Shown piece after piece: positions 14,364-29,378 of a DNA stretch of 64,000 bases (its first letter is position 1; every line of letters begins with the position of its first letter). This stretch comes from Brugia malayi. Lineage: Eukaryota > Nematoda > Chromadorea > Rhabditida > Onchocercidae. The notes under the pieces are model-generated. The model saw only the letters and a list, made by a program, of their open reading frames with translations, made no database searches and was not told the DNA's origin. Both the position numbers and the translations under genes were made by a program. The DNA is taken from assembly GCF_000002995.4 (NCBI RefSeq), contig NW_025062479.1, positions 15,744,721 to 15,808,720 of the forward strand, read 5' to 3'.

Positions 14364-14397
14364 CCCCCCTTCCCCCCTCCCGTCCCCTCCCCTACCC
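14364..14397 (-). other. Potential G-quadruplex (G-rich on minus strand)
   Basis: Six C runs (6, 6, 3, 4, 4 and 3 bases) at 14364-14397, separated by one to three bases, give on the minus strand an array that fits the G3+ N1-7 quadruplex pattern. It is the strongest C-rich tract in this A+T-rich window. Confidence 0.6.
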
Positions 14398-17300
14398 AAT
14401 CATGTTCGTTAATATTAGGATGAATGTGAATGAAGAAAATGTACAAGTAATAATTTAAGAGGAAAAGATAGCGCCATCATGTCGCCCTGCATGTGATCAG
14501 ATCAGTTGATAGAATGCTTAATGGACGATCAAAGAAAAGGTGAATAAAATACGACTTTAATGAGTAATCCAAATTGGCAAACTGTAATTGTTTGAAATGT
14601 TTTCCCTCATTTCATTCCTTCATTATTGCTTAAATAAACATTACAAATTTATTGTTATTTATTTAACACTATTAATAAAATTTTAGTATATGTAAAATAA
14701 ATTGAAGTTATTTGCTTCAAATTAAATTTTGAAAAAAAAAGAAAAAAACAAAGAGAAAAAGAATGTAGAAATATAAATTAAAGGATTGTTCGATTAATTT
14801 AATAAATGAAATAATTTAATGAGCAAAATTTACTTTATACTTAAGTATAATTACATTTAAAATTAATATAATCGATATTTAATATTACACATTTCCTCCC
14901 TTTATTTTTTCTCCCCTTTATTTCCCTCTCTCCTTCTCTCTATTTTCATTCTATAATGCAAATCAGCGATTCTTTTCATTCTTCCTTTTTTTTTTTTTTT
15001 TTGGTAAAAGCGATAAGAGGAAGTGTAAATGTAATAAAATTTGAAGAAATGATGGAATAAACATTCATCATGAAGAAATAACTGATAAAAAAGGGAAGAC
15101 TAAAATTAAAATAACGAAATAACTAAATTGAATAGTTATCGTATTTATTATTAAATTTTCATCATTCATTCCATTTTTAACTTCTAGGCTAAGCAAATAT
15201 ACGATAGCATGAAAATACTGTCGCATGATAGGAAGAAAGCTTAACGATAAGATAAACGATAATAAGTGATATTATTATGGATAGTTATGATATGAAAGTA
15301 TAAAATTAAAGAAAAGCTATAAAATAAAAGTATTCCAAATTACCGATATTACTTATTCCTCTTTTTTTCTACAATTTTAATGATAATTTAATTTAGTAAT
15401 TTTTATTCTTTGTGCAGTCAAATGCATGAATAAACAGGAAACAAATATAAAATTCAATTAAATTAAAGCAACAAAATTAGCTAGTTACTAACTTAAGAAT
15501 ATCGGAAAAACTCAAAGAAACTTCATATATTTTCTTTTTTCTTCTTTATTAATCGCAAAAATAATTTTATTATTACCATTATTGCTTATTAACTTTTATA
15601 ATCGTTGAAATATATTTAAAACATTTATGAATGAACTAGTTTGCTTCTTTTTCTTTTACTTTTTTTTCTTTCAAATTAATTTTATACTTTTTAATTGAAA
15701 ATACAAAAAAGGAAAGCTAAAGAAAGAAAGAACTGAATAGAGGAATGATTTCAAGTTACTCACATAAATTAATTGTATTTTCAAATTATCATATCACTTT
15801 TTTTCTGTATTTTAAACTAATAATGAATGATATAATGATATCAGTGATATTATTAATTTGATAAAAGGTATGATTTCAAGCTGGAATGCTCACACTGGAT
15901 AAAGAAACGAGCAATTTATTCATTCTAAAGTTATTATCATCAATATCCGAAATCAATATTATCAGTATATCTCGACTGATAAATATTAAATATATGCGCA
16001 ATATACACACTACAATTCTTTTTTTAATTGACGATGAATTATATTGAAAATGAACACTTTTAATTAAAAGGTTTTAATTAAAATAATTTCAGTGAAATTT
16101 AATTGAATTCAAGATTAAATTGATTTCGAAAATTTTTTCATATATTTAGGATACGGTGTGCGACAACAAATCGACAACTAAAAACATTCATTGCTTTTTT
16201 CATCAATATCATCTCAACAGCCAATACCACTCTTACTAATTCTCTGCTCCGAATTGGAAAACATTTCAGTATGCTTACTGGTCAATCATTTTTTTTTTAA
16301 CAATAATAATGATATCGATAAGCTTCAGTTGTCCCACGTGTAAACATGATAATAACAAACTTACGTTTACGTCATCGTATATACAAATAGAGATACGGAA
16401 GAATAGTTTACTACCATGTTATTATTATCGTATTTTACTCTCTTATAGTCACATCAGTGTCACCATTCATCTGTACCGCTAACAATTAAATAACAATTGT
16501 GAAATCCGAAATATCCATTGGGTAAATGTAATTTCATAGGATAAAAGTTTGAATAGGTGTATGAAAATTATTGTTCCATTCAACTTATCAGTTTTTCATA
16601 TCAGAAAAACTATCGATACAGTATTGGAGTATGCTTACCTTTCAGTACTACAAATATCTGTCAAAAATATATGGAATTTTTGATTTAATCTTTGAAATTG
16701 GAAAAAAACAAATATTCACAAAGCTTAATCGCTTAATTTACCACACATAAGTGAAATACATCTAACTATTAAAAAAATCTAAAAAAAAAAAAGAAAAAAA
16801 CAAATAAAAAGCAAATGAATAAAGTTATCCAAATAAGTTTCTTGTGTATACCAGCAGGCAAAAACACCATAAATGAAAATTTCCTTTACTTGTAGAATAA
16901 AAAAAAAAAAAAACATTATCATGATATCATGTCATATCATACAGCAGGCAAAAAGGTTTACAATGCTTCCTGTTTACGGTCTCAAAAGTAACAAGAAAAA
17001 TAAAAATGTAAGCTGGGAGAAACAAATGAATGAATGAATATAAGTAATGATAATCAAAATTTATAGCAATTTAATTTAATCTAATATGCAAAAAGAAAAA
17101 GAATGGGAAAAAATAAAAACATCTAAGAAAAAAAAAAGGAAGATGGCACAAAATACCTACGACGGAATTTGAAATTTTCATGAAAAACTTAACTGAAATT
17201 TTTCCATCTTCTGTGCATATTTACCCAATACTTTACTTACTTTTCTAACATTAGTCCTATCAAATAGTAACTAGCCCAGCCAGATTCAATACTTCAATTA

Positions 17301-19254
17301 CAGTAGGCTAAGAAGGAATTAGAAGAAAAGAGGTGTAAAATTTCTCTAGCTCAAAAACAATTGAAATATTAAAGGAAGGATAATATTTTTAATTAGTACA
17401 TATACAACCATTGAATATTCCTAATATTTAAAATCTTCCGAAAAAAAAGGGGAAAAAAACATTGATCTTTATTTAAGCCATTTATTACGAGTAGAACAAT
17501 ATGGAAGATGGGAAAGTTTTTTTCTTTTTTTTTTGCATATCTGCTGTGAAATATTTATAAGTTTATTTACTACTAAAAAAGAAGAAAAAATAAAATCACA
17601 TGAAATAAAGCTTATATACCTCGCAGATAATGATGCTAACGATGATTTACTATGTAAACAATCTGCTAATCAAACACCGCTAATATAGTAAATAAAATGA
17701 TTTAAAAAGAAGAAACAGACATACAAATATCGTTAATCGTTAAATAATCAAATTGATACATCACAAAATAACCACAAAAAAAAAAATTTAACTGCCCAAA
17801 AATTGATAAAGCTTTCACCAAAGCATTTTAATAATTCAAACGGATACACATAGTAATAATATACAAATTCAAAATGATACTTTTTTCCTTATCCAACGAA
17901 TTTAAAATCTTTCTCGTTATTTTTTCTATAATAATAATTATATCGTAAATATGCCTACGGTTACTATGGGTTAAAAAAAGAAAGCCAAATAATTTAACGT
18001 TATGCATTCAAATCAACTGATAATTAAAATCAATAATAATGATTTTGCTGATAATAGTATGATGATTTTGAAGCTTACCACTTATTTATTTGGGTTTAAA
18101 AAAAATTGATGAGTTTAACAAACTAGAAGTACTATTCACGCTCACATATCGCTGCTATATTTTATTATGTATTTGAATCAATAATTAGAAATTGCATTCA
18201 ACTATGTGATCATAATTACCCTTGTTTTTCATATTTTTGGGAAATCTGTCAAAAAAGGAGTAAATAATAAAATTTGATGTGTAGAAATTCCTTTTGTTAC
18301 TTTTTGAATCACAAATTAATAGAATAGAAAAAAAGTAAAGTAATTAGTCAGTTCGTGAAATTAATTGTTAAATTTAATTTTTATACGACATCAAAAAAAG
18401 AAAAAAGCTAACCTAAGATGACGGTTTTCAGCAGTTTGTATAGTAATTCGTTGTTGATAAAAAAGAAAAATATGATAAAATATTATCATCATTGGATAAT
18501 GTAACAGTACAAAATATCAAATGGAAAAAGGATTTTTTTCTTCAAGGAAAAACAAGAAACAGAAAACAAAATTTTCACAATCAATATAATATAAAGACAA
18601 TAGAAAGAAAACATAAATGCAACTAAATAAAAAAAAAACAAATAGAAATATATATGGGATAATAATAATAAAAGTTCATTAAATAATAAAATTATCCTGA
18701 AGAAAAAGAGAAAGCAAAAAAGTAAAGAAAATCAGGAAAAAACTTTCCTGAAAATTGCCCCATATTGATATTTCCGTTTTTACTTTATTTTATTATTTTT
18801 TATTGTTAATGGAAATGATAACGAATGTTGCAAACATCTGTGATAAAACATTTAAATGATGCCCGTGAAGATTTTCCATGATAAGAGCAAAACAAGAAAT
18901 TTTTCCTTTGCTTGTTTGTTTTTTTTCCTGCGCACAAATGAATTTTTTCCTGAAAATTTTAAAATGGAAAAATTGAAATGAAAAATCGTGAAGGAAAAAT
19001 TTAATTTTTCAAAAATGTCAAATCAAGCAAATATCTTTACTTCTATTCTCTCTCCCCCTCTCCCTTCTTGTGTCTAATTCAATCATATATTTTGAGAGTC
19101 AAAAATATTCACGAAATTACACTTCGTTTACTGGGATGACTCAGTTTGAATTTCATTTCTATCACAAAGTTAAATTTAATTCTCTTCTTCATCAGTGCAT
19201 CTAATTTCTAACAAACAACCGAACAATAATACAGTCATGATTAATATTACTTAT

Positions 19255-19385
19255 TATTTATTCTTATCATCATTATTACTATTATTATTATCATTACTAC
19301 TACTATTATTGTTATTACTATTATTATGTTGTTATTGTTATCGCTAATTATTGTTAATGTTTTTACTATTACCATTATTATCTCA
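19255..19385. repeat. Cryptic (TTA)n-like triplet tract
   Basis: About 130 bases of TTA/TTATTG/CTA-type triplets with interruptions. Similar tracts occur at 10.23-10.32, 32.06-32.25 and 33.19-33.44 kb. They yield low-complexity frames only. Confidence 0.7.
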
Positions 19386-21297
19386 GGCTAATAATTTCCA
19401 CAGCCTTCGAGATAGTAGAGCAATTCAGACATAATTTTAAAAGTTTAAAGAACCTAAACAATGTGTGGATTTGATCCTTCCAAATACCGTAGTATTTTGG
19501 GATGTGGAATGTGAAATCTAATGGTTTCAGCAATCTTTTTTCTACTTTTCTCTTCATTCAGTTACTTTAATTACTAATTTCAAAATATCTTACTATTGTC
19601 TTATTTTAAAATTCATAAATCCTGTAAGTTATGGGAATAAAACCTTCAAAAGTTCGAATTTATTAATGGGGTAACAATGAAATAAAATAAGTTTAACATT
19701 TATCCAAACAAAAAAAAAGTCAATAGATGACATATTTTCATTTGATTGAAAAATTAACAATACACGTCATTTCTTCTCTATCATTTCGAATAATTTATCA
19801 ATTCACATAAATAAATACTATTAGAATTTGTGGCAAAGGAAAGAAAAAGAAAAAGAAAAACTAACGCGTAAAATAAATTCAAACCATTTGTTATGCTATA
19901 ATAACGGTGATAATTAAATAGGAATTTATTGGTATTATAATTGTGGTAAAAGAGACAAAAAAAAAGCGAGAGAGAGATGGTGAAAGAGCAAATTATATAT
20001 ATTTTTGTTGAGAGAAATTAAGAAAACTTTTGAGGTGATAAAAAAAAAGAAAGAAATTAAGAGAAATAAAATCAAATGAATAAAAAAAGATTACTGATGC
20101 AAATTAATTGTATCAAAATTACTGAAAAATTTTCCTAACTTTTAAACTATTATCATAATTACTACTTCTCTCTTCATTAATTCTTATTCTTAAAATGAAA
20201 AAAAAACACCGCAATTTATAATAAGGATAATGGATGATAATAGTAATAATATTGATGGCAATATTTTGTTTATTCAATAATCACAATCATTATCTATTAT
20301 AATAATTAAAAATATCATGAATAAATCATAATATTTACTAAATCTATGATAATAATCATTATTTCACATCATATTATCGTGTTTATTTTATTTCCAATTT
20401 TCATATCACCTTTTCATATTGCTAATTTAATTACGGATAAAATGATGAGATACCGTTATCTATAAGTTACTGAATTTTTATTAAGATTTATTCTGTTTCA
20501 TCTAATGAAGTAATTGTTAATTAATACCAATTGATTTCAAATGACATCTAAATATTTGAATAAAAAAAGAATTATGACCTAAAATAATGTAGCATTAAAA
20601 TGTCATAGAAATTTTTTTTGCAGACTGAACTATCAATCTATGATCAAAACTATAATAAAGAATTATCTATGCTGCTTATTCAGTAATTAATTACAACTGA
20701 TTAAAACCTATTATAATTTGTATTTTAAAATTTTTAATCAATTAAATTTTGTACATTATAATTCGATAAGAATTTTAATATATCAAACAAAATTAAAATA
20801 GAAAAGAAATATTACGAGAATATATATGAAACATTCATGTAAGCATCAGAAAATTGGCAAAATGATAATCCTTGTAATCCCTGAAAGAAGGAGAAAAAAC
20901 AGGAGAGAGACAGAGAGAGACCAATAATTTAGGTGTTACTTTTATGTATATATACAACATTTTTAATAGAATTAATTAGTATATATAATTAACATGAATT
21001 GATTTTCTTTCTTAACTCTAAGTAATTGAACCATGGTCGCTTGATTTATATGTTTATTAGCCAGTAAAATAACAGTGTTATTTGTAATTTGGTCAACATA
21101 AAATTTGATTAATTAGTATCAAATTAAAAGAAAATAAACCGAATACATCTTTTCTCTTCATTTTTATGCATATTTAAATAATTTGCATATTCACCTTCTA
21201 TCTAATTATTATTTCTTCCCTTTTACAAATAATTTATGCTCACTCAAAAAGGAAAGAGAATAGATTTGATGGAAACAATAAAAGAAACAATAAAGGG

Positions 21298-21868
<571 letters not shown>

Positions 21869-23864
21869 ATATATAATATATATACACACATCCATCGTAA
21901 CAGTATAAAATTCCTTTTTTACGCTCCCTAACTATTCATACTAAAACTGAATGAATGGATAAATAGCGACGCAAAGAGTAAAATGAGGTGTGACAGATTT
22001 GTATTGTCACAGTGATAATTTTGCATCTTCTTTGTTCCAAAAAAAAATATATTAATTCCAAGCTGATCGATTAGATATCAAATTAGACTGGTTTCAAAGT
22101 GAAAAGGAAAAAACGAACGAGACGAATTTTTCTAATGATTTATTATCGCTTTCTGTGTGTATGTATGTGATAGAATAAATAAGTAACAGAATTAAATATT
22201 CTGTATATTTCAAGAAACAAAGCAAAAAAACAAAAAATGAAATGATGAAAAAAACTTGACGTAATGAGCTAAGTATGATATAATTTGTAATATAAAAAGA
22301 TAAGAGAAAGTATGAAAATAAAATGAAAAACATAAAAATAAAATTAAAATATTTTAATGTTTTATACAATCTAATTCGCAACATTTTTTTTTTTTATACA
22401 AAATTTGCACATAACAATCGTTAAAATATTATTATACAATTTATTGTATATTTGATAAAAATATTATATAATTTTTAACAATCATTTATCATATAGAATG
22501 AAATTTTAATTTATATTATTTCACTTAATGTTCACTTTTCTTTTTCCCCCTTATTTTTGTCTAATTTCATTCGTCGAAATTTTAATAATTAATCAGAAAA
22601 GAAAAGAAATGAATTTATGGATACTATAATTGTGTGAAGAAAAATTGTTCCAATTCTCATTTTCAAAAAAAAGGAAAAAAGTATATGAAATATTTTTCTT
22701 TAAAAAAACTGAGACAAATGTAATGTGTCAACAAAAAGCCATTCATTATGTACTTTCGTTTGTTTTAATCTTTCTTTGAAGTTTAAATATAATTTAAAAA
22801 TTAACTTATGCTGCAAAAAATTTTTGCATATGTTTTCCCATCTATCTTTTCTTTTATTTTTCCTCCTTCTGTTGCAAATTACATTTCATTCAACAATTTC
22901 AAAAGAAATTCTTTTGGAAAGAAAAAGAAACAAAAAAGAAAAACCATTATTTAAAGGTTGAAGAATAAAAAGATGGAAAAAAGAAATATTTTTTTTTTTT
23001 TTTTTAGATCAATAAATAAAAAAGGGATAATAGAATGAAGATTTCAAGTAAGTGTTAAGTAAGATGATGGAAATGAAATGATTATGCACTAATATTTACT
23101 TACATCATTGTCATTATTAATTGTTACCATTACTGTCATCTCACTATTATTCGTTTCATTTATTTATTTATTATATATATTTAATACTATAATTATATTT
23201 AATATCTCCTCATATATTTAAATTAACTAAAACGATTTTCATTTTAAACTATATTTTAAATTCCTACTTTTAAACCTCCTCCCAACAACCTGTTTTCTAT
23301 TATTCCGCTTTAACCTCTTAACTCTTTCATATAAAGGAATGATTTTTTCCGCAATCGGAAAGAAAAGCAACAATCACAAATATCAAAATGATTTGAAAAG
23401 AAATCCATATTTATTTCTTTTTTCTTGGTAATAGTAACGATAATTTTATAACAATCAAATAAAAAAAAAAATTTTTGAATTTGAGCAAATGTAACATATG
23501 TCTATTCATTTCCTTGTTCTCTTGGCGATTAACGTATTGGAAAATTTAATTAAAATACTATTGTTAAATAAACTAACTTCCTACAATTAATTTCTTACCT
23601 TTTTCATTTGCATTAATTGTTACATAATATTAATACTCATTGATGATGTCATCAAATGACGATATCATTGTCAAATAATTGCAATAAACCTTGGTAGAGA
23701 ACGATTAGAATTAATTAAATTGTGATTCATTTTATCTTATCAGTTTTACAGTTAAAAAATTTAAATTAATGAACTTTTGATGCTGACATTAATATGAAAT
23801 TCTCTATGCTAAGCTTTTGTGATATTTGTGCTTATTTTTTACTACAAAACATTTTGCAAAAATA

Positions 23865-23913
23865 CCACACACACACACACGCACACATACACACATACAC
23901 ACACACACACATT

Positions 23914-23951
<38 letters not shown>

Positions 23952-23964
23952 CATACATACATAC
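23865..23964. repeat. Compound (CA)n-(TA)n-(CATA)n microsatellite
   Basis: CA units with CG, CATA and ATTC interruptions, then TATATATATATA, then CATACATACATAC. Confidence 0.95.
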
Positions 23965-25327
23965 TGAATAAGATAAGATAATAAAGAGAAGATATGCAGG
24001 TAAGATAAGATATCAGAATATCATTTCATGTTATGAAAGTTATTTACAAGAATAGATTACGAAAAAATAAGCAATCATCAATGTATAACATAAAATTATA
24101 AAAAAGACTCAGCTTTTTTCAACGATGAATTTTATTAAAATTATAAAATGAAATTATAATTTTATTAATATTAGAAAATAGAATAATGAAACTAGGCAAC
24201 TTTAATCTATTATCAGTACTATTAAATAAAATAAATGATAATAAAACACTAATTTCAAATAATTTATGTTAACCTCAATTTTTTAATCTATTATTTAGAT
24301 TTTTATATTCAAAAATTTTCTCTCGAAATTTACAAATTTATTTTCAATACCAAAAAAGAAAAATAAAAATAAAATTAAAATCATAAAAATTTTTCATTCT
24401 TTCTTCTCTCCCTCCATTTTTCCCCTTTATTTTTGCTTCCTTCTTTCAATTTTTTTTTTAACTGATATGATAGCAACATTATCTTTTACCACTAAAGGTT
24501 ATATATTTGAATAGAGTGCAAACAAAGAAGCATATACCACCATTCTTAGTTTTTTTTTTCTTCTCTTTTTTTTTTTCATCTTTCTTTGTTACTTTCACCC
24601 TAAAATCGGAATTATTTTGTTTGATGAATCATAAAGCATTTTTAGCTGAGAATTTAAAAAAAGGGAAAACAGAGAAAGGGAAAGGGAAGAAAGAGGGAGA
24701 GGGAATAAAAGTTAAAGAGTGAATTTGAGGACAGTATAATGACGTATATATATATATATGTATATCTATAAACCATATAAAATACAAACATACGACATAT
24801 TAAACTGAAAATTTTTTAATTGTATAAATGGATCATAACTTTCTTGGAAATTTAACATTTAAAAAACAAAAAGAAAAAAAAAGTGTGAATCGTTGAAAAA
24901 AAAAAAAGAACGAAATGAATTCGTATTTAAATACTAACAATAATTTTAAAGTCTTAATGTTTATAAAAAAAGAACCTCTAAATTTGAAATTTATGATATT
25001 TCTAAATTAATGGATAAAGAAAAGAAATTTTAAAAATCATGATTTTTGGATTTAAATATATTATATAGTCCATTATACGATATTATATCAAAATAATAGA
25101 ATGAATCTTCAAGAACTGAATTTTTCCTTATTTTATATTCAAAATGAATTCCACATAACAATCTTTCAAATTTGTTAAATTAGTGTGTCGGAAAAAAAAA
25201 AGAAAGAAAGAAGATATGTAAAAGAAAAAAAAAAAAGTTATGATGAATAGTTTCTCCTTTTCTTGTTCCATTTAAAATTTTACAAAAATCATAATTAAAA
25301 TAATTTCATCTTAAAGTCATTTCGTAA

Positions 25328-25333
25328 TTTATT
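25328..25333 (-). terminator. Candidate poly(A) signal AATAAA for the Sox gene
   Basis: AATAAA on the minus strand, about 193 nt after the Sox stop codon. It is the first perfect hexamer I see downstream of the stop. The motif is common by chance in such A+T-rich DNA. Confidence 0.4.
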
Positions 25334-25525
25334 CGCACAAATAATAAAATTCAAAAATGTAGAGAATTGAATTATGATCAATAGAAAAAATATAAGATGA
25401 TTTCTCCTCTTTTTTTCTTTAAATTTCAAGTTTTTAGATAAAAATTCTTTGCATAAATTATAATAAATTGAGTGCGTTATAAAAACAAAGTAATGGAAAA
25501 AAAAAAAAAACAAACGTACATCAAA

Positions 25526-28130
25526 TTATACGGCTGATGCAGCTTGTGTTAAAGCTGTTGTTGTAGTACAACATGCATTACTACTGCCATTGCTACTATT
25601 ATTGCTATTATTTGCTACAGGTGATTGTACTGCAACTGCAGCTGCAGCTGCATGCGCCATAACATTTGTTTTCATTGCATATGCAGCTAATACATTTCGT
25701 TGTAAATCATATGGATTATATGTAGGCATTAAGCTGAAAGTATAGCAAATAAATAAATAAATGATTGCAACGGTGACAAATTTCATTTTCCATTTTTTTT
25801 AATCATAAAAATTTGTTACTTTTTGAATAATAATAAGTAAAATAAAAAGTATAGCAAATAAAAATCAAATAAAATCAACACTCTTTGAAATATTCGCAAA
25901 CAAAAAAACAAAAAAAAAAAATTAAAATGAGGAATTAAGATATGTATTAATGAAGTAGAAAATGAAAGTAAACAATTGTAAATATTATCAATCATTCATT
26001 ATCACAATTAAACCTGTAATTTATTTGTAATCAACCAAAATTAATCGAACTAATGTAATAATTACCTCAAATTAGAATTATTATTTCTCATTGATTAATA
26101 ATAAGATAGATAAGATAAAATTTATCATGTCCTGTCATTTTACATATTAAATCACGGCATGAAACTCTCAGTTTACCTACTTATCGTTTCATTTACTATT
26201 GTTAAATTTATAATTTATTTATTTATTAATAATTATTTTATCGGATATATTCTTTTATTGGAAATATTTTCAATAAAACTTTGGTGATATATTATATCTC
26301 TTTTTACAAATACACTTAAAAATAGCAATGAAAATTAGCTTCTAAAAGAAAAAATAAAAATAAAATAACAACTTCAGGCATAAATAAATAGCTTAGAGTA
26401 CTTATTTGTTTCTTTTTTCTCTCCCTCTTCCACTCTACCAAAGTAATAACAATGTTTTGAAAAAAAAAAGGAAAAAAGGAGGACAAAAAAGAAGCATATT
26501 TATTCAGTTACCCAGCTGTTGTGTTGGCTGGTGTGGTAGGATGAAAAAATGGTGGATAGTAGGGGAATTCGGTAGCTTTTGATAATGCCGCACTATCAGC
26601 GGCAATCTTAGCTGCCATATCAAGTGGATTCATTGATGGGTAAAATGGTGTTGCCCGTGATATTGTTTGTTGGCCTAAAAATATGCTAATTTTCATATTT
26701 AAAAATTAATCATCAAAAGTGGTTGATAAAATTTAAAAAGGTCTTGAAATAAATAATTATAATAGCTAATTATAAATTTATTATAATATAATAATTTTAT
26801 AATTAAACAATTTTTATCATATATATATCATCATCATCATATATATATGTATGTGAGTAATATTTTGACATCAATTATTATTGATAAAAAAAGAATGATT
26901 AAAAATTTTACGCCAATGATCAATCAATCAATTAATCTTTTGTTATTATTTTATATAATATAACGAACTTAGCAAATTTGTTGCCGGAAAAGCAGTAAAT
27001 GGTAATGTAAACCGGTATTTTTCTTTTGTCTTTGTCACACTTTTCGGTTTTCGCCGTGGCCGGTACTTATAATCCGGATGTTCTTTCATATGTAATGCAC
27101 GTAAACGTTTTGCTTCATCTATAAACGGCCTTTTTTCTGCATCACAAAGTTGCTTCCATTCCGCACCTGAAATTGAAAAGAAAATTAATTAAAGAAAAAA
27201 AAAGAAAAACATCTCGAAAGAAAGACTATTCAATTACTGAGGTAAATTTTATGCCAAAGGCGCTATATTTCATTTTATAAAAAAAATTTTAAAAAACAGT
27301 CTCAGTATATCTTAGTTAGATTAACCCTTACCTTAACTAACTAGATTAATCGTTAAAATATCACAAAATAAGACAGCAATGAGAATTTTTGCAAAATTTT
27401 TTGAAATTATTTCGCTACAAGATGCTAACCCAAACGTTTGCTAATTTCGCTATTATGCATTTTAGGATTATCTTGTGCCATTTTTCGTCGTTGACCTCTA
27501 GACCAAACCATAAAAGCATTCATTGGCCGTTTTACATGTGATTCCATTGACATTTTGCCAGAGCTAAGGCTTATTGCATGACCTGAAACGAAAATAAATT
27601 TACTGTATTTTCCATTAGCAAATATTTAAAATTAACTAAGCTTATAAAATAAAAATTCATTCAGCATCATGCAAGCATATGGTAGCAACTACAAGTATAG
27701 CTTATAGTAAATAGCTAGAAATTATACATTGATAATTACTGATTTAAAAGATGAAAATTACTTCATTGAAAACAATAACAAAAATTATGAAATTAATGGA
27801 ATTTCTCTTAAAGATATCTTAATACAAAAATTTATAAAATAATTAACTAAGAAAGTAAAAAAAATCGAAACATTATGATTATTAATAAACTTCAATTAAC
27901 TATTACTTATACTCATTTAATACTATAAATGATTTACTAGTAGCTGATGAACGACCGCCATCTGATGATACGGAACCAATATCATCATCATCATCCAGTA
28001 ATTCATCATCTCGTTGACTATTATGTAATTTATGAGTTGCAGCAATTCCTGTTCCTGATACATTGACCGGAATAGTTGATGCTGATGGTGCTGTTACAAT
28101 TGACGGATAAAGCATGGTTAATTCGGTCAT
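25526..28130 (-). CDS. sox-3: SoxB-group HMG-box transcription factor (SoxB2-like), 5 exons, 304 aa
   Basis: Sequence-specific DNA-binding regulator, expected in the nucleus. Exons on the minus strand: 28130-27938, 27582-27430, 27166-26969, 26674-26512 and 25733-25526. All junctions are GT/AG and phases match (915 nt with stop TAA). Residues 1-64 are poorly conserved, with a D/E-rich patch near 43-50. The HMG box spans about 80-158: [36 protein letters not shown] and [20 protein letters not shown] are near-identical to Sox group B. The intron between RL and GAEW splits the box. After the box, RPRRKPKS followed by KYRFTLPF resembles the SOX14/SOX21 tail, hence SoxB2 and the nematode name sox-3; SoxB1 (sox-2) is the alternative. 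The C-terminus has an Ala run (263-271) and a low-complexity N/S/T stretch (277-296). The ATG at 28130 is the first Met, but the frame stays open upstream to a TGA, so an additional 5' exon or trans-splice site is possible. Exon 5's acceptor is TTTCAG. Confidence 0.93.
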
Positions 28131-28712
28131 CAGGATTAAGAAATAATGATGTACTGATTGCTTAGAATATTTATCGAATTCAGTTAATCAAAACTAAACT
28201 GATAAATACTATTGACACTTCCGTTTCTTTTGTTTTGTTCTTTTTTCCTTCCTGAAATTTTTGTCATTTTTCAAATGAAGTATAACGAAATGCTTTAGCA
28301 ATAATCTATTCGAAGATATATTAAAAGTATTAAATGATAATTTATGGCATTAAATATATTGTCGACAACTTTACTTTTTTTTTCCCTCTCTTCTATTCCT
28401 TTTATTTCTTCCTCGTTTTTTTTCTCTTTTGTCTTAGTAATAAAATATTTGGGTAATGTTTAGCAATATTTTGTAAGATTAGATATTATATTACATGCTC
28501 AATTAAATTATAAATGAAAAGTAGAAAAAAAGGGAGGAAAGAAAGGAGAAGAAAAAGAAGAAAAAAGATATATTTCTAATATCAGAAAATTCATCATGAT
28601 GACACTTTTGGAAATGAATGAGAAAATATTCGAAACAAATGATAAATAAGAAGACAAAAATTTCTTTTAGCTTTTTGTACTTTTAGCTTTTTGACAATGG
28701 TGACAATAAGCA

Positions 28713-28716
<4 letters not shown>

Positions 28717-28771
<55 letters not shown>
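28717..28771. repeat. (TA)n microsatellite
   Basis: About 27 uninterrupted AT units, some 590 bases upstream of the Sox start codon. Confidence 0.97.
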
Positions 28772-28773
<2 letters not shown>

Positions 28774-28869
28774 GAAAATATTATGACAAAAAAAGGATAC
28801 CACAGTCTATGTAGTTCAATGGATTCGATTGGGTTGGTTCATGATTAGTGAATGATGTGACAATATCTA

Positions 28870-28937
28870 TAGATGATGATGATGACAATGCAGATGACGA
28901 CGATAATAGTGATGACAATAACGATGACAATGATGCA
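28870..28937. repeat. (GAY)n triplet tract upstream of the Sox gene
   Basis: GAT/GAC/AAT triplets with interruptions for about 65 bases; on the minus strand ATC/GTC/ATT. Non-coding because no flanking frame or splice site fits the Sox model. Confidence 0.7.
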
Positions 28938-29356
28938 TTTTAAAGGAAGGACTTATAAATAATATACAATGACTACAATTGACAATGACTGTGACAATGA
29001 AAGAAAGAAATTCATGGAATATAATGGGAACACTTTATAGCAACTTACATTTAACCATTTGATTATATATGAGAGAAGAAAAATGAAAGTAGAAAAAACT
29101 GTGACACTACCAAATGATAATTGTCATAATATTAGATGATCAATGTGTACTGAAGTTAGTAATCGAAAAATGGATGAAAAAAAAGGATGGGGAAATTGTC
29201 GAATATTTTACTCATTATTTAATTAAGTTGCAAACATATATTACGAACAAATATAATTTTAAAATGTAAAAATATTATAAAATAAATATAACAATAATTT
29301 CCCTTATTTCACAATTTTATTAAAAATTATTCAAATTATTTATGATTAAATTATAC

Positions 29357-29378
29357 ATATATATATATATATATATAT
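29357..29378. repeat. (TA)n microsatellite
   Basis: Eleven AT units. Confidence 0.95.
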
